This document shows, in pieces, positions 1 to 5,002 of a DNA stretch of 6,011 nucleotides. Within the stretch, counting starts at the first letter, position 1. Every line of letters begins with the position of its first letter. The notes beneath the pieces were generated by a model. That model did no database searches and was not told the DNA's origin. It saw only the letters and a program-made list of their open reading frames with translations. The stretch lies in the NCBI GenBank assembly GCA_030615555.1, contig JAUWZB010000054.1, forward strand, positions 1 to 6,011, given 5' to 3'. A program made the position numbers and the translations under genes. This DNA comes from Dehalococcoidales bacterium (GTDB lineage: Bacteria > Chloroflexota > Dehalococcoidia > E44-bin15).

Positions 1-228
1 CTCCAACCCACCTCCTTTAATCGGCCAGCCAAAAAACCCCGGAGGGCATATTATCTCCCCGTACCTGCTTTTTCTGGCATACTCCACATCGCGGTAAAGC
101 GGATTGGGGTCATCGATAGCGTCGGCGTAACGCGTTATGGCACCAGGCTCCACCTTCAGAACGGCGGGTGGCGACATCTGGCCGATCAGGGACGTAATCT
201 TGTCCGGAATCAACGAGCCTTCAGTCAC
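1..228 (-). CDS. MaoC/FAS1-like dehydratase N-terminal domain protein (3' end outside window)
   Basis: The first 76 codons are present and run off the window edge. The translation begins VTEGSLIPDKITSLIGQM (GTG start). Residues about 34-55 contain YADAIDDPNPLYRDVEYA, followed by a KSRYGEIICPPGFF stretch. This pattern (YA..I.DPNPLY.D..YA, then RYG.I..PP.F) is typical of the N-terminal hot-dog domain of MaoC-like dehydratases (the FAS1-like dehydratase family). These enzymes hydrate or dehydrate 3-hydroxyacyl / 2-enoyl thioesters of CoA or ACP in the cytoplasm. In many family members the catalytic Asp/His pair lies in a second hot-dog domain or a partner subunit, so substrate and activity cannot be read from this fragment. 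The GTG start is chosen because AAGGAGG lies 8 nt upstream. The gene follows pcrA on the same strand after a 226-bp gap with its own leader structures, so it is probably a separate transcription unit. Confidence 0.8.
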   Translation of the reverse strand, partial: MTEGSLIPDKITSLIGQMSPPAVLKVEPGAITRYADAIDDPNPLYRDVEYARKSRYGEIICPPGFFGWPIKGGGLE

Positions 229-236
229 TTTGCTTG

Positions 237-243
237 CCTCCTT
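237..243 (-). promoter_or_regulatory. Shine-Dalgarno of the MaoC-like gene
   Basis: AAGGAGG on the minus strand lies 8 nt before the GTG at 228. It is a near-perfect anti-16S match and decides the start codon in the absence of an upstream in-frame ATG. Confidence 0.8.
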
Positions 244-264
244 CTATTATCGATTAGACAGAAT

Positions 265-303
265 AAAGCCAGATAGGACAGCAATACCGCCATACCTGGC
301 TTT
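265..303 (-). promoter_or_regulatory. Strong leader hairpin upstream of the MaoC-like gene (attenuator or terminator candidate)
   Basis: Read on the minus strand, AAAGCCAG GTATGGCGG / loop TATTG / CTGTCCTAT CTGGCTTT folds into a 17-position stem with 16 pairs (13 Watson-Crick, 3 G-U, one U-C mismatch) and a 5-nt loop. The three G-U pairs would be A-C mismatches on the other strand, so the structure is favoured only in RNA transcribed toward the MaoC-like gene. It ends in TTTATTCT, a partial U-tract, and lies about 21 nt upstream of the Shine-Dalgarno. It could terminate readthrough from pcrA or act as a cis-regulatory leader element. The pairing is seen in the sequence; the function is inferred. 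Confidence 0.55.
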
Positions 304-319
304 CCTGCTTCATCCTGCC

Positions 320-348
320 ACAAGGGGCTGGCTGGATAAAGCCCTTGT
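320..348 (-). promoter_or_regulatory. Second leader hairpin, with a segment that could compete for the next hairpin
   Basis: On the minus strand ACAAGGGCT (348-340) pairs with AGCCCCTTGT (329-320) through a 9-bp stem with one bulged C and a 10-nt loop. The loop and 3' arm carry AGCCAG (333-328). This repeats the AGCCAG in the 5' arm of the next hairpin (301-296), so it could pair instead with that hairpin's CTGGCT. Two mutually exclusive folds are therefore possible. The regulatory meaning is inferred. Confidence 0.35.
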
Positions 349-382
349 TCATTTCTGACCTCTCGAGCATTTGACCCTAATT

Positions 383-415
383 AAAACAACAAACAAATTC
401 CGGCCGCGAAGCCAG
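383..415 (-). terminator. Weak candidate intrinsic terminator of pcrA
   Basis: On the minus strand CTGGC (415-411) pairs with GCCGG (404-400) around a 6-nt TTCGCG loop, including one G-U. A T-rich tract of the form AATTTGTTTGTTGTTTT follows. It lies 40 nt past the pcrA stop codon. The stem is short and the T tract interrupted, so this is tentative. Confidence 0.35.
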
Positions 416-419
416 CGAA

Positions 420-449
420 AGTCTACATCAGTCCCGACACTCCTGTCAA
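420..449 (-). promoter_or_regulatory. Candidate sigma70 promoter for the MaoC-like gene
   Basis: A consensus TTGACA (minus strand, 449-444) is followed after 18 nt by TAGACT (425-420, 4 of 6 matches). The predicted start near 413 gives a leader of about 185 nt containing both hairpins. It would also start within the 5' arm of the weak pcrA terminator, so that hairpin would not form in this transcript. The -10 box is weak. Confidence 0.4.
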
Positions 450-454
450 GCCTC

Positions 455-2602
455 TCAAACCTTCTCCAAGGGAGCCAGGCTTAAGAGCAACCGCTTCAGC
501 CCGGCCTCACCCTTGAACGCTACGGTGACCTCCTGGTCGTCCCCGGTAGGGAGGCAGTTCACCACAATCCCCTCGCCGAACTTAGCATGGCGCACGTGGT
601 CCCCGGCACTAAGGAGCATCTTTAGAGAAGGAGCATGGGAGGGCATAGCCATAAGCTGCACCATGCTTTCCCGGGCACCACCACCGGGCGGCATCACCAG
701 GTGCTGGGGAACGTCCAGGAGGAAGCGTGAGGGGAGGTTCACCAATGTGCTTCCCAGAGAGCTCCGGCGGAAGGCACGCACCAGGTAGACCCGCTGCTTG
801 GCCCGCGTGATCCCTACATAGCATAAGCGGCGCTCCTCCTCCATCTGATCCGGGTCATCGAAGGATTTTCGATGGGGGAGGAGCCCTTCCTCCATGCCCA
901 CGATGAACACCACCGGAAACTCCAAACCCTTGGCGGCATGGAGGGTAATCAATGTCACCGCATCGACCTTCTCATCGTAGCTATCAACATCGGACACCAA
1001 AGCCACCCCCTCAAGAAAGGAGGAAAGGCTATCCTCGGGTGCCAGATGGCGATAATCATTTGCTACCGTGCGCAGCTCCAGGAGATTCTCCCACCTATCC
1101 TCCCCATCCTCCCCCTCCAAGATATATTCTTTATATCCAGAGCGCTCCAGCACCAGGTCGAAAAGCTCGACAATGTTTAGCTCACCGCTTCCCATGAGCA
1201 GTTCGTTAAGCATGGTGAGGAAATCAGTGAGCACCTTGACAGTCCTGGGGTTAAAGGGGGATTTTTCATCCTCACCAGCGACCATCTGCAGGGCAGCATA
1301 GATAGGAAGCGAGCGCCCTTTAGCCCACCGCTCCAGCTCCTCCATAGTGCGCGAGCCAATCCCCCGCGGCGGCACATTGATGATTCTTGAGAGGCTAACA
1401 CTATCATAGGGATTGTGGATCAGCCTGAGGTAGGCGATGACATCCCTAATCTCGCGCCGCTCATAGAAGCGGGTACCGCCCACCAGTTTATAGGGCATTC
1501 CGTATCGAATAAAGGACTCCTCAATAGCCCGCGACTGGGCATTAGTGCGATACATCACGGCGCAATCGCCGGGCTTAAAGAGACCCTGGCTCGTGAGGCT
1601 ATCCACCTCACCGACCACGAACTGAGCCTCCTCCTGCTCATTATAGGCCTCGGCAACGGTGAGCGGCACCCCGAGCTCATTCTCGGTCCAGAGACTCTTC
1701 TCCTTTCGCTGGCGATTGGCGGAGATCACGCCCTCCGCCACCTCGAGGATGGTTTTAGTGGAGCGATAGTTCTGCTCAAGATATACTACCTTAGCATCGG
1801 GGTAATCGCTCTCGAAGCTAAGGATGTTTCTCATATCAGCAAATCGCCAGGAGTATATCGATTGATCCGGATCGCCAACCACACAAATATTGCGGTATTT
1901 CCCTGCCAGTTGCTCCGCCAATACATATTGGGCAATGTTGGTGTCCTGGAATTCGTCGATCAGGATGTGATAGTAGCGCTGCTGATATTTGGAGAGTACC
2001 TCAGGGCGATGGCGAAAGAGGAAGACGGCCTTCATCAGGAGGTCATCGAAGTCCAGCGCCTTGCTCTCACCAAGGAGCTCCTGGTAGCGCTGATAAACTC
2101 GCCCCACCACCTCATCGAAATAGGTATATTTGACATAATCCTCCGGCGCGATGAGGCGGCTCTTGGCTGAGGATATTGCGGAAAGGAAAACACGCGGCAG
2201 ATAGCGCTTAGGGTCGAGATCTAGCTCCTGAAGGCTGCGCTTGAGGAGGCTGAGCTGATCGTCATCATCGTAGATGACAAACCTTGGCTCAAGCCCGATC
2301 TGCGCCCCTTCTCGCCTCAGGATGCGCGCGCAGATGGCATGGAAGGTGCCCAGGGTGAGGTCCTCCACCGTGCTGCCGAGGAGATGATAGAGGCGCTCCT
2401 TCATCTCCCGGGCCGCTTTATTGGTGAAGGTAACCGCCAGGATATGATAGGGACTGACCCCCCAGACCTTGATCAGGTAGGCAACCCGATGGGCGATGAC
2501 CCTGGTCTTGCCGCTGCCGGGGCCTGCCAGGATGAGCAGCGGCCCCTCGATAGCCTCCACCGCCTCACGCTGCGCCGGGTTCAAGCCCTCAAGAACATCC
2601 AC
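455..2602 (-). CDS. pcrA: UvrD/PcrA-type superfamily 1 ATP-dependent DNA helicase
   Basis: A complete 715-residue protein, close to the usual 720-740 of PcrA. It uses ATP to unwind DNA 3' to 5' in nucleotide excision repair, mismatch repair and removal of RecA or stalled RNA polymerase. All SF1A motifs are in order: Q motif LNPAQREAV (7-15), Walker A GPGSGKT (27-33), Ia VTFTNKAAREM (57-67), Walker B LIDEFQDTN (214-222), III VVGDPDQSIYSWR (241-253), IV LEQNYRS (275-281), V ITLHAAKGLEFPVVF (552-566) and VI RRLCYVGITRAK (591-602). A C-terminal VRHAKFGEGIV segment (670-680) matches the PcrA Tudor-like module that contacts RNA polymerase. The start is GTG at 2602, because family members begin just before the Q motif. 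It has no Shine-Dalgarno, and a TATAAT lies only 6 nt upstream, so translation is probably leaderless. It lies 48 nt downstream of the aminopropyltransferase gene on the same strand. Confidence 0.97.
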   Translation of the reverse strand: MDVLEGLNPAQREAVEAIEGPLLILAGPGSGKTRVIAHRVAYLIKVWGVSPYHILAVTFTNKAAREMKERLYHLLGSTVEDLTLGTFHAICARILRREGAQIGLEPRFVIYDDDDQLSLLKRSLQELDLDPKRYLPRVFLSAISSAKSRLIAPEDYVKYTYFDEVVGRVYQRYQELLGESKALDFDDLLMKAVFLFRHRPEVLSKYQQRYYHILIDEFQDTNIAQYVLAEQLAGKYRNICVVGDPDQSIYSWRFADMRNILSFESDYPDAKVVYLEQNYRSTKTILEVAEGVISANRQRKEKSLWTENELGVPLTVAEAYNEQEEAQFVVGEVDSLTSQGLFKPGDCAVMYRTNAQSRAIEESFIRYGMPYKLVGGTRFYERREIRDVIAYLRLIHNPYDSVSLSRIINVPPRGIGSRTMEELERWAKGRSLPIYAALQMVAGEDEKSPFNPRTVKVLTDFLTMLNELLMGSGELNIVELFDLVLERSGYKEYILEGEDGEDRWENLLELRTVANDYRHLAPEDSLSSFLEGVALVSDVDSYDEKVDAVTLITLHAAKGLEFPVVFIVGMEEGLLPHRKSFDDPDQMEEERRLCYVGITRAKQRVYLVRAFRRSSLGSTLVNLPSRFLLDVPQHLVMPPGGGARESMVQLMAMPSHAPSLKMLLSAGDHVRHAKFGEGIVVNCLPTGDDQEVTVAFKGEAGLKRLLLSLAPLEKV

Positions 2603-2608
2603 ACTTAG

Positions 2609-2614
2609 ATTATA
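2609..2614 (-). promoter_or_regulatory. -10 box of the pcrA promoter (leaderless transcript)
   Basis: A consensus TATAAT on the minus strand ends 6 nt before the pcrA GTG, which places the transcription start at or within a few bases of the start codon. No Shine-Dalgarno exists. A good -35 is not visible; TTCCGA at 18 nt spacing matches 3 of 6 positions. Confidence 0.6.
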
Positions 2615-2625
2615 GCATTTTTTTC

Positions 2626-2643
2626 GAACTTTTCGGAAAGTTC
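2626..2643. repeat. Inverted repeat overlapping the pcrA -35 region
   Basis: GAACTTT-TCGG-AAAGTTC has 7-bp perfect arms and a 4-nt centre. It begins 7 nt past the stop codon of the aminopropyltransferase gene and covers the expected -35 position of the pcrA promoter. Neither strand has a U-tract after it, so it does not look like an intrinsic terminator. A repressor operator or RNA 3'-end stabiliser is possible. Confidence 0.5.
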
Positions 2644-2650
2644 AAAAACA

Positions 2651-3559
2651 CTAGGGTTGGTAGATAAAGAAGGGCTGCTCGGTAGTTATGACCCGTTTCT
2701 CCTCCGCTATCGCCTCTCGAAGGTACTTGGGGAGGGAGAAAAGACCCTGGTGAGCGAGACCATCGTAGAACATGAGACCTTTCGTAATCCTGGAGGAAAT
2801 CTTGCTGTCAACCTCTGCCGGGGGAAGGGGACTCAGCTTTTGGGAGGCGAGGGCGAAGCCCCACATACCACCATAGCTGGGGATGAAAGTCTCATAGGGG
2901 GAAACGAGGGGAAATACAGCCTTTAGGGTATTGATAATTGCGGTGAAGCATTGATGATTCCCCCAGGCGCTGGAGCCCGCCTGGAGGGAGATGATGCCCT
3001 CTGGAGCCAGCTTTTCTCGAACAACTTGATAGAACTCCCTGGTATGAAGTAAATAGGCTGGCCCTCCCTCTATGGGCTCAGGCAGATCGAGGATGATCAC
3101 ATCGAACTTTTCCCGGCACCCCTCGAGATACCCTTTTGCATCAATGAAGCGCAGTTCCAGGCGACTGTCCTCAAAGGAGCCCTGGTGAAATGAGGGGAGA
3201 AAGCGGCGACAGATATCAATGACCTCTTTGTCAATATCGACCATGACCACCCCCTTCACTGAGGAATGGGCGAGTACCTCTCTGAGGGTCGCCCCCTCGC
3301 CACCGCCGGCGATGAATACCCTTTCGGGATGGGGGTGAGCGATCATCGGGGGGTGAACCAGGGCTTCATGGTAGATAAACTCGTCCCATTCGCTGGACTG
3401 AATCTTACCATCCAGGATCAAACATCGGCCAAAGCTACCCGAAGCGATAATCTCGATAGATTGAAACTGTGTCCTCCCTGAATAGATTACCTCTTTGATG
3501 CTATGCAGTTGCACCATGTCAGAGGTAACATAGTCATAAAACCACTCATTTTCCTTCAT
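2651..3559 (-). CDS. speE: Aminopropyltransferase, spermidine/thermospermine synthase family (ACL5-like)
   Basis: A complete 302-residue protein. The family transfers an aminopropyl group from decarboxylated S-adenosylmethionine to a polyamine in the cytoplasm. Visible signatures are LDGKIQSSEWDEFIYHE (49-65), the dcSAM-binding loop GGGEGATLREVL (85-96), acidic VDID at the end of the next strand (107-110), and the active-site segment DLPEPIEGGPAYLLHT (158-173). The catalytic-base Asp is retained (D158), but the second Asp of the usual D-x-x-D-P motif is Glu (E161). GGGEG, EGGPAYLLHT and the QAG...PSYGGMWGFALAS region (193-239) recall plant/archaeal thermospermine synthase ACL5 rather than classical SpeE, so the acceptor (putrescine, agmatine or spermidine) is uncertain. 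The ATG at 3559 overlaps the end of speD by 14 bp and has no clear Shine-Dalgarno, suggesting translational coupling. The stop is TAG. Confidence 0.9.
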   Translation of the reverse strand: MKENEWFYDYVTSDMVQLHSIKEVIYSGRTQFQSIEIIASGSFGRCLILDGKIQSSEWDEFIYHEALVHPPMIAHPHPERVFIAGGGEGATLREVLAHSSVKGVVMVDIDKEVIDICRRFLPSFHQGSFEDSRLELRFIDAKGYLEGCREKFDVIILDLPEPIEGGPAYLLHTREFYQVVREKLAPEGIISLQAGSSAWGNHQCFTAIINTLKAVFPLVSPYETFIPSYGGMWGFALASQKLSPLPPAEVDSKISSRITKGLMFYDGLAHQGLFSLPKYLREAIAEEKRVITTEQPFFIYQP

Positions 3560-3935
3560 GGTTCATCCATGGCTCACTGGGGGAGTTTAAAATTCCCCTG
3601 TTTAGTTCTAGAATAGAGTGGTCTCTTGCTTGAAGCTCTCTCACCAGCAGCTCTACCGCCCCTTCCGGGTAAAGGGAGTTACCGCAGGTGAAGATATCTA
3701 TTGCAGCGTAGCCATACTCAGGCCAGGTATGAACGGAAAAGTGAGATTCAGCGATGATCACCACACCACTGACCCCACCATAAGGGGGGAATGAGTGAAA
3801 GGATTCTCCTAGTATGATCGCACCGGCCGCCCTGCAGGCAGAGAGGAGGGTATTTCTCAGGAAGTCGAGGTCGCTCAAGCGCTTCCGATCGCAATCCTTG
3901 AGTTCCAGGATCAGGTGCTTCCCTAAGGCATCCAA
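3546..3935 (-). CDS. speD: S-adenosylmethionine decarboxylase proenzyme (prokaryotic, pyruvoyl-dependent)
   Basis: A complete 129-residue protein, the size of the short prokaryotic class 1B enzymes (about 120-140). It decarboxylates S-adenosylmethionine to make the aminopropyl donor for polyamine synthesis. The self-cleavage site AESHFSVHTWPEYG (62-75) is intact: cleavage between E63 and S64 would turn S64 into the pyruvoyl group. H69 and C84 (in FTCG) match the His68 and Cys83 processing/catalytic residues of the Thermotoga maritima enzyme with a one-residue offset. GGVSGVVIIAE precedes the site as is typical. The start is TTG at 3935: an in-frame TGA lies immediately upstream, AAGGAGG sits 7 nt before the TTG, and the next residues (DALGKHLILEL) match the family N-terminus. 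It overlaps the downstream aminopropyltransferase gene and is its donor-making partner. Confidence 0.95.
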   Translation of the reverse strand: MDALGKHLILELKDCDRKRLSDLDFLRNTLLSACRAAGAIILGESFHSFPPYGGVSGVVIIAESHFSVHTWPEYGYAAIDIFTCGNSLYPEGAVELLVRELQARDHSILELNRGILNSPSEPWMNHEGK

Positions 3936-3942
3936 TCATCCC

Positions 3943-3949
3943 CCTCCTT
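3943..3949 (-). promoter_or_regulatory. Shine-Dalgarno that selects the TTG start of speD
   Basis: AAGGAGG on the minus strand has ideal 7-nt spacing to TTG at 3935 but only 3 nt to the out-of-frame ATG at 3939. It therefore supports the rare TTG start. Confidence 0.8.
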
Positions 3950-3964
3950 TAAAACTACAAAGAG

Positions 3965-3993
3965 ATTTTATCCAACGTCATGCAATTTATCAA
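3965..3993 (-). promoter_or_regulatory. sigma70-type promoter of the speD operon
   Basis: On the minus strand TTGATA (3993-3988, 5 of 6) is followed after exactly 17 nt by TAAAAT (3970-3965, 5 of 6). Transcription should start near 3958, leaving a leader of about 22 nt with the Shine-Dalgarno. No riboswitch-sized leader is present. Confidence 0.7.
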
Positions 3994-4005
3994 TAGCAGG
4001 CGGGC

Positions 4006-4719
4006 ATGAAAAGGAAAATCGCTAAATTAGAAAAGACGCTTTTAGAGGGCGAAAAAATCGACCTTACTCAGGGGGCGCTGATCGCCTCAGGGATCGAGAC
4101 GGGGCATGAATTTAACCGCTATCGTGCCAAGATCGACCAACTTTGCCAAAGGATCGCTGAGGGTCTTTCCGATGAAAGCAGTGATTTGGAAAAGGCAAAA
4201 GGGATCTTCGATTGGCTTTGGCGGGCACAGCCTCATCGCTATGAGTATGGGGGCAACTTCAAGCTAACCGATGCCCTCGATGCCCAGCTTGGCGAGAGGG
4301 AGCAAGTAGGTAATTGCCTGGGACTTACCCTCCTTTACAACGTGCTCGCCCAAAGATTTGGGCTAGAGGTGAGGGCGGCTTACCTGGAGGATGCCTTTGG
4401 CCTGGGACCTCACCTTTTCACTGTGCTCTATATCGGGAGGCGCACCATCGATGTCGAGAATATCTTCCCCAATGGCTTCGACTACCGGGGACATCCAGGC
4501 GCGCCCCAGAGGGAGGAATGGGGAGACCGGGAGCTTATCGCCGATATTTATCATAGCGTGGCAAATGATTTCTTCGCGCAAGGAAAGTGGGAAAGCGCTA
4601 TCGAAAACTACGATAAGGCGATCATGTTGCACCCCAAATATACCAAGGCGCGCATAAATAAAGGGATCGCTCTAGTCGAGCTGGGAAGGACTGAGGAGGC
4701 GAGGGAGTGGTTTAGATAG
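4006..4719 (+). CDS. Transglutaminase-like domain protein with C-terminal TPR
   Basis: A complete 237-residue protein with no signal peptide or membrane segment. Residues about 60-160 look like a transglutaminase-like (Transglut_core2) fold: GNCLGLTLLYNVLAQRFGLEV (102-122) holds C104, PHLF holds H136, and TIDVEN holds D149. The order and spacing suit a Cys-His-Asp triad. Residues about 182-212 (YHSVANDFFAQGKWESAIENYDKAI and following) form one tetratricopeptide repeat. Residues 213-237 are a second repeat that stops after its first helix and a short part of the second, ending at TAG. Family members are cytoplasmic proteins of mostly unknown activity; they may be proteases, transglutaminases or inactive scaffolds. 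I cannot assign a substrate. It is divergent from speD with a 70-bp gap. The Shine-Dalgarno is weak (AGGCGGG), and the ATG is the first suitable start in frame. Confidence 0.8.
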   Translation: MKRKIAKLEKTLLEGEKIDLTQGALIASGIETGHEFNRYRAKIDQLCQRIAEGLSDESSDLEKAKGIFDWLWRAQPHRYEYGGNFKLTDALDAQLGEREQVGNCLGLTLLYNVLAQRFGLEVRAAYLEDAFGLGPHLFTVLYIGRRTIDVENIFPNGFDYRGHPGAPQREEWGDRELIADIYHSVANDFFAQGKWESAIENYDKAIMLHPKYTKARINKGIALVELGRTEEAREWFR

Positions 4720-4728
4720 CTGTCCAGC

Positions 4729-4757
4729 TTCGTCCTTGACATCGCTATAGGGACGAA
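4729..4757. repeat. Inverted repeat around the -35 of the tRNA-Phe promoter
   Basis: TTCGTCC (4729-4735) and GGACGAA (4751-4757) are perfect 7-bp arms separated by 15 nt that contain the TTGACA box. As RNA the stem could extend by three more pairs (U-G, U-A, G-U). It may be an operator, or a 3' hairpin for the upstream mRNA without a U-tract. It may also be chance. Confidence 0.4.
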
Positions 4758-4764
4758 ATAAAAT
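4736..4764 (+). promoter_or_regulatory. sigma70-type promoter of tRNA-Phe
   Basis: A perfect TTGACA (4736-4741), a 17-nt spacer, then TAAAAT (4759-4764, 5 of 6). Only 8 nt separate the -10 from the mature tRNA 5' end, so the primary transcript would carry a leader of about 2 nt or less. Confidence 0.8.
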
Positions 4765-4772
4765 AATGCTGC

Positions 4773-4845
<73 letters not shown>

Positions 4846-4894
4846 CTTCTGTCCCACTCCTTTCTTTTCCCACCCACCCGCCCTGAGATATACT

Positions 4895-4940
4895 TCTGGG
4901 GGACGCCCCCAGACCCCCGCCAGAGGGGAGATCCCTCTGG
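4895..4940. repeat. Tandem GC-rich double-hairpin element
   Basis: Two strong hairpins lie 6 nt apart. The first is TCTGGGGG-ACG-CCCCCAGA (4895-4913), an 8-bp perfect stem with a 3-nt loop. The second is CCAGAGGG-GAGAT-CCCTCTGG (4920-4940), an 8-bp perfect stem with a 5-nt loop. The linker ACCCCCG could also pair with the G-runs, so alternative folds exist. No T tract follows either stem. The layout resembles REP-like or MITE-like dispersed palindromes, but only one copy is in the window, so repetition in the genome is an inference. It could also mark the 3' end of the tRNA-Phe transcript, for which no other terminator is visible. Confidence 0.6.
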
Positions 4941-4956
4941 GCTCCCTTACATGCCG

Positions 4957-4977
4957 TTGACAAAAGGCAGGTATAGT
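4957..4977 (+). promoter_or_regulatory. Promoter-like elements before the molybdopterin oxidoreductase gene
   Basis: TTGACA (4957-4962) and TATAGT (4972-4977) are both close to consensus but only 9 nt apart, too short for one sigma70 promoter. One or both may work with a weak partner: TTGACA with TAGGAA at 4980-4985 (17-nt spacer), or TATAGT with TTACAT at 4947-4952 (19-nt spacer). A promoter in this interval is likely; which boxes are used is not clear. Confidence 0.35.
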
Positions 4978-5002
4978 GCTAGGAATTAAATAAGGGGAAG
5001 AA

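Noticed and set aside
137..358. 73-codon plus-strand frame near the left end
   Set aside because: It runs antisense through the MaoC-like coding start and its leader hairpins, has no Shine-Dalgarno, and its product resembles nothing known to me.
1415..2170. Long open frame (251 codons) on the plus strand inside pcrA
   Set aside because: It is antisense to the conserved helicase motifs, has no recognisable domain and no promoter or Shine-Dalgarno; it follows from the codon bias of pcrA.
2626..2643. LexA (SOS) box upstream of pcrA
   Set aside because: The GAAC and GTTC half-sites are 10 nt apart instead of the 4 nt of the Gram-positive LexA box, so I list only a generic inverted repeat.
2620..2650. 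Intrinsic terminator after the aminopropyltransferase gene
   Set aside because: The hairpin is AT-rich and on the minus strand is followed by A residues, not U residues.
3980..4009. Nine-codon upstream ORF ending in an ATGA overlap with the transglutaminase-like gene
   Set aside because: The overlap is suggestive of coupling, but there is no Shine-Dalgarno before its ATG and such a short frame easily arises by chance.
4846..4870. Intrinsic terminator directly after tRNA-Phe
   Set aside because: The stretch is pyrimidine-rich but no stem precedes it; termination may occur at the later hairpins or by another mechanism.
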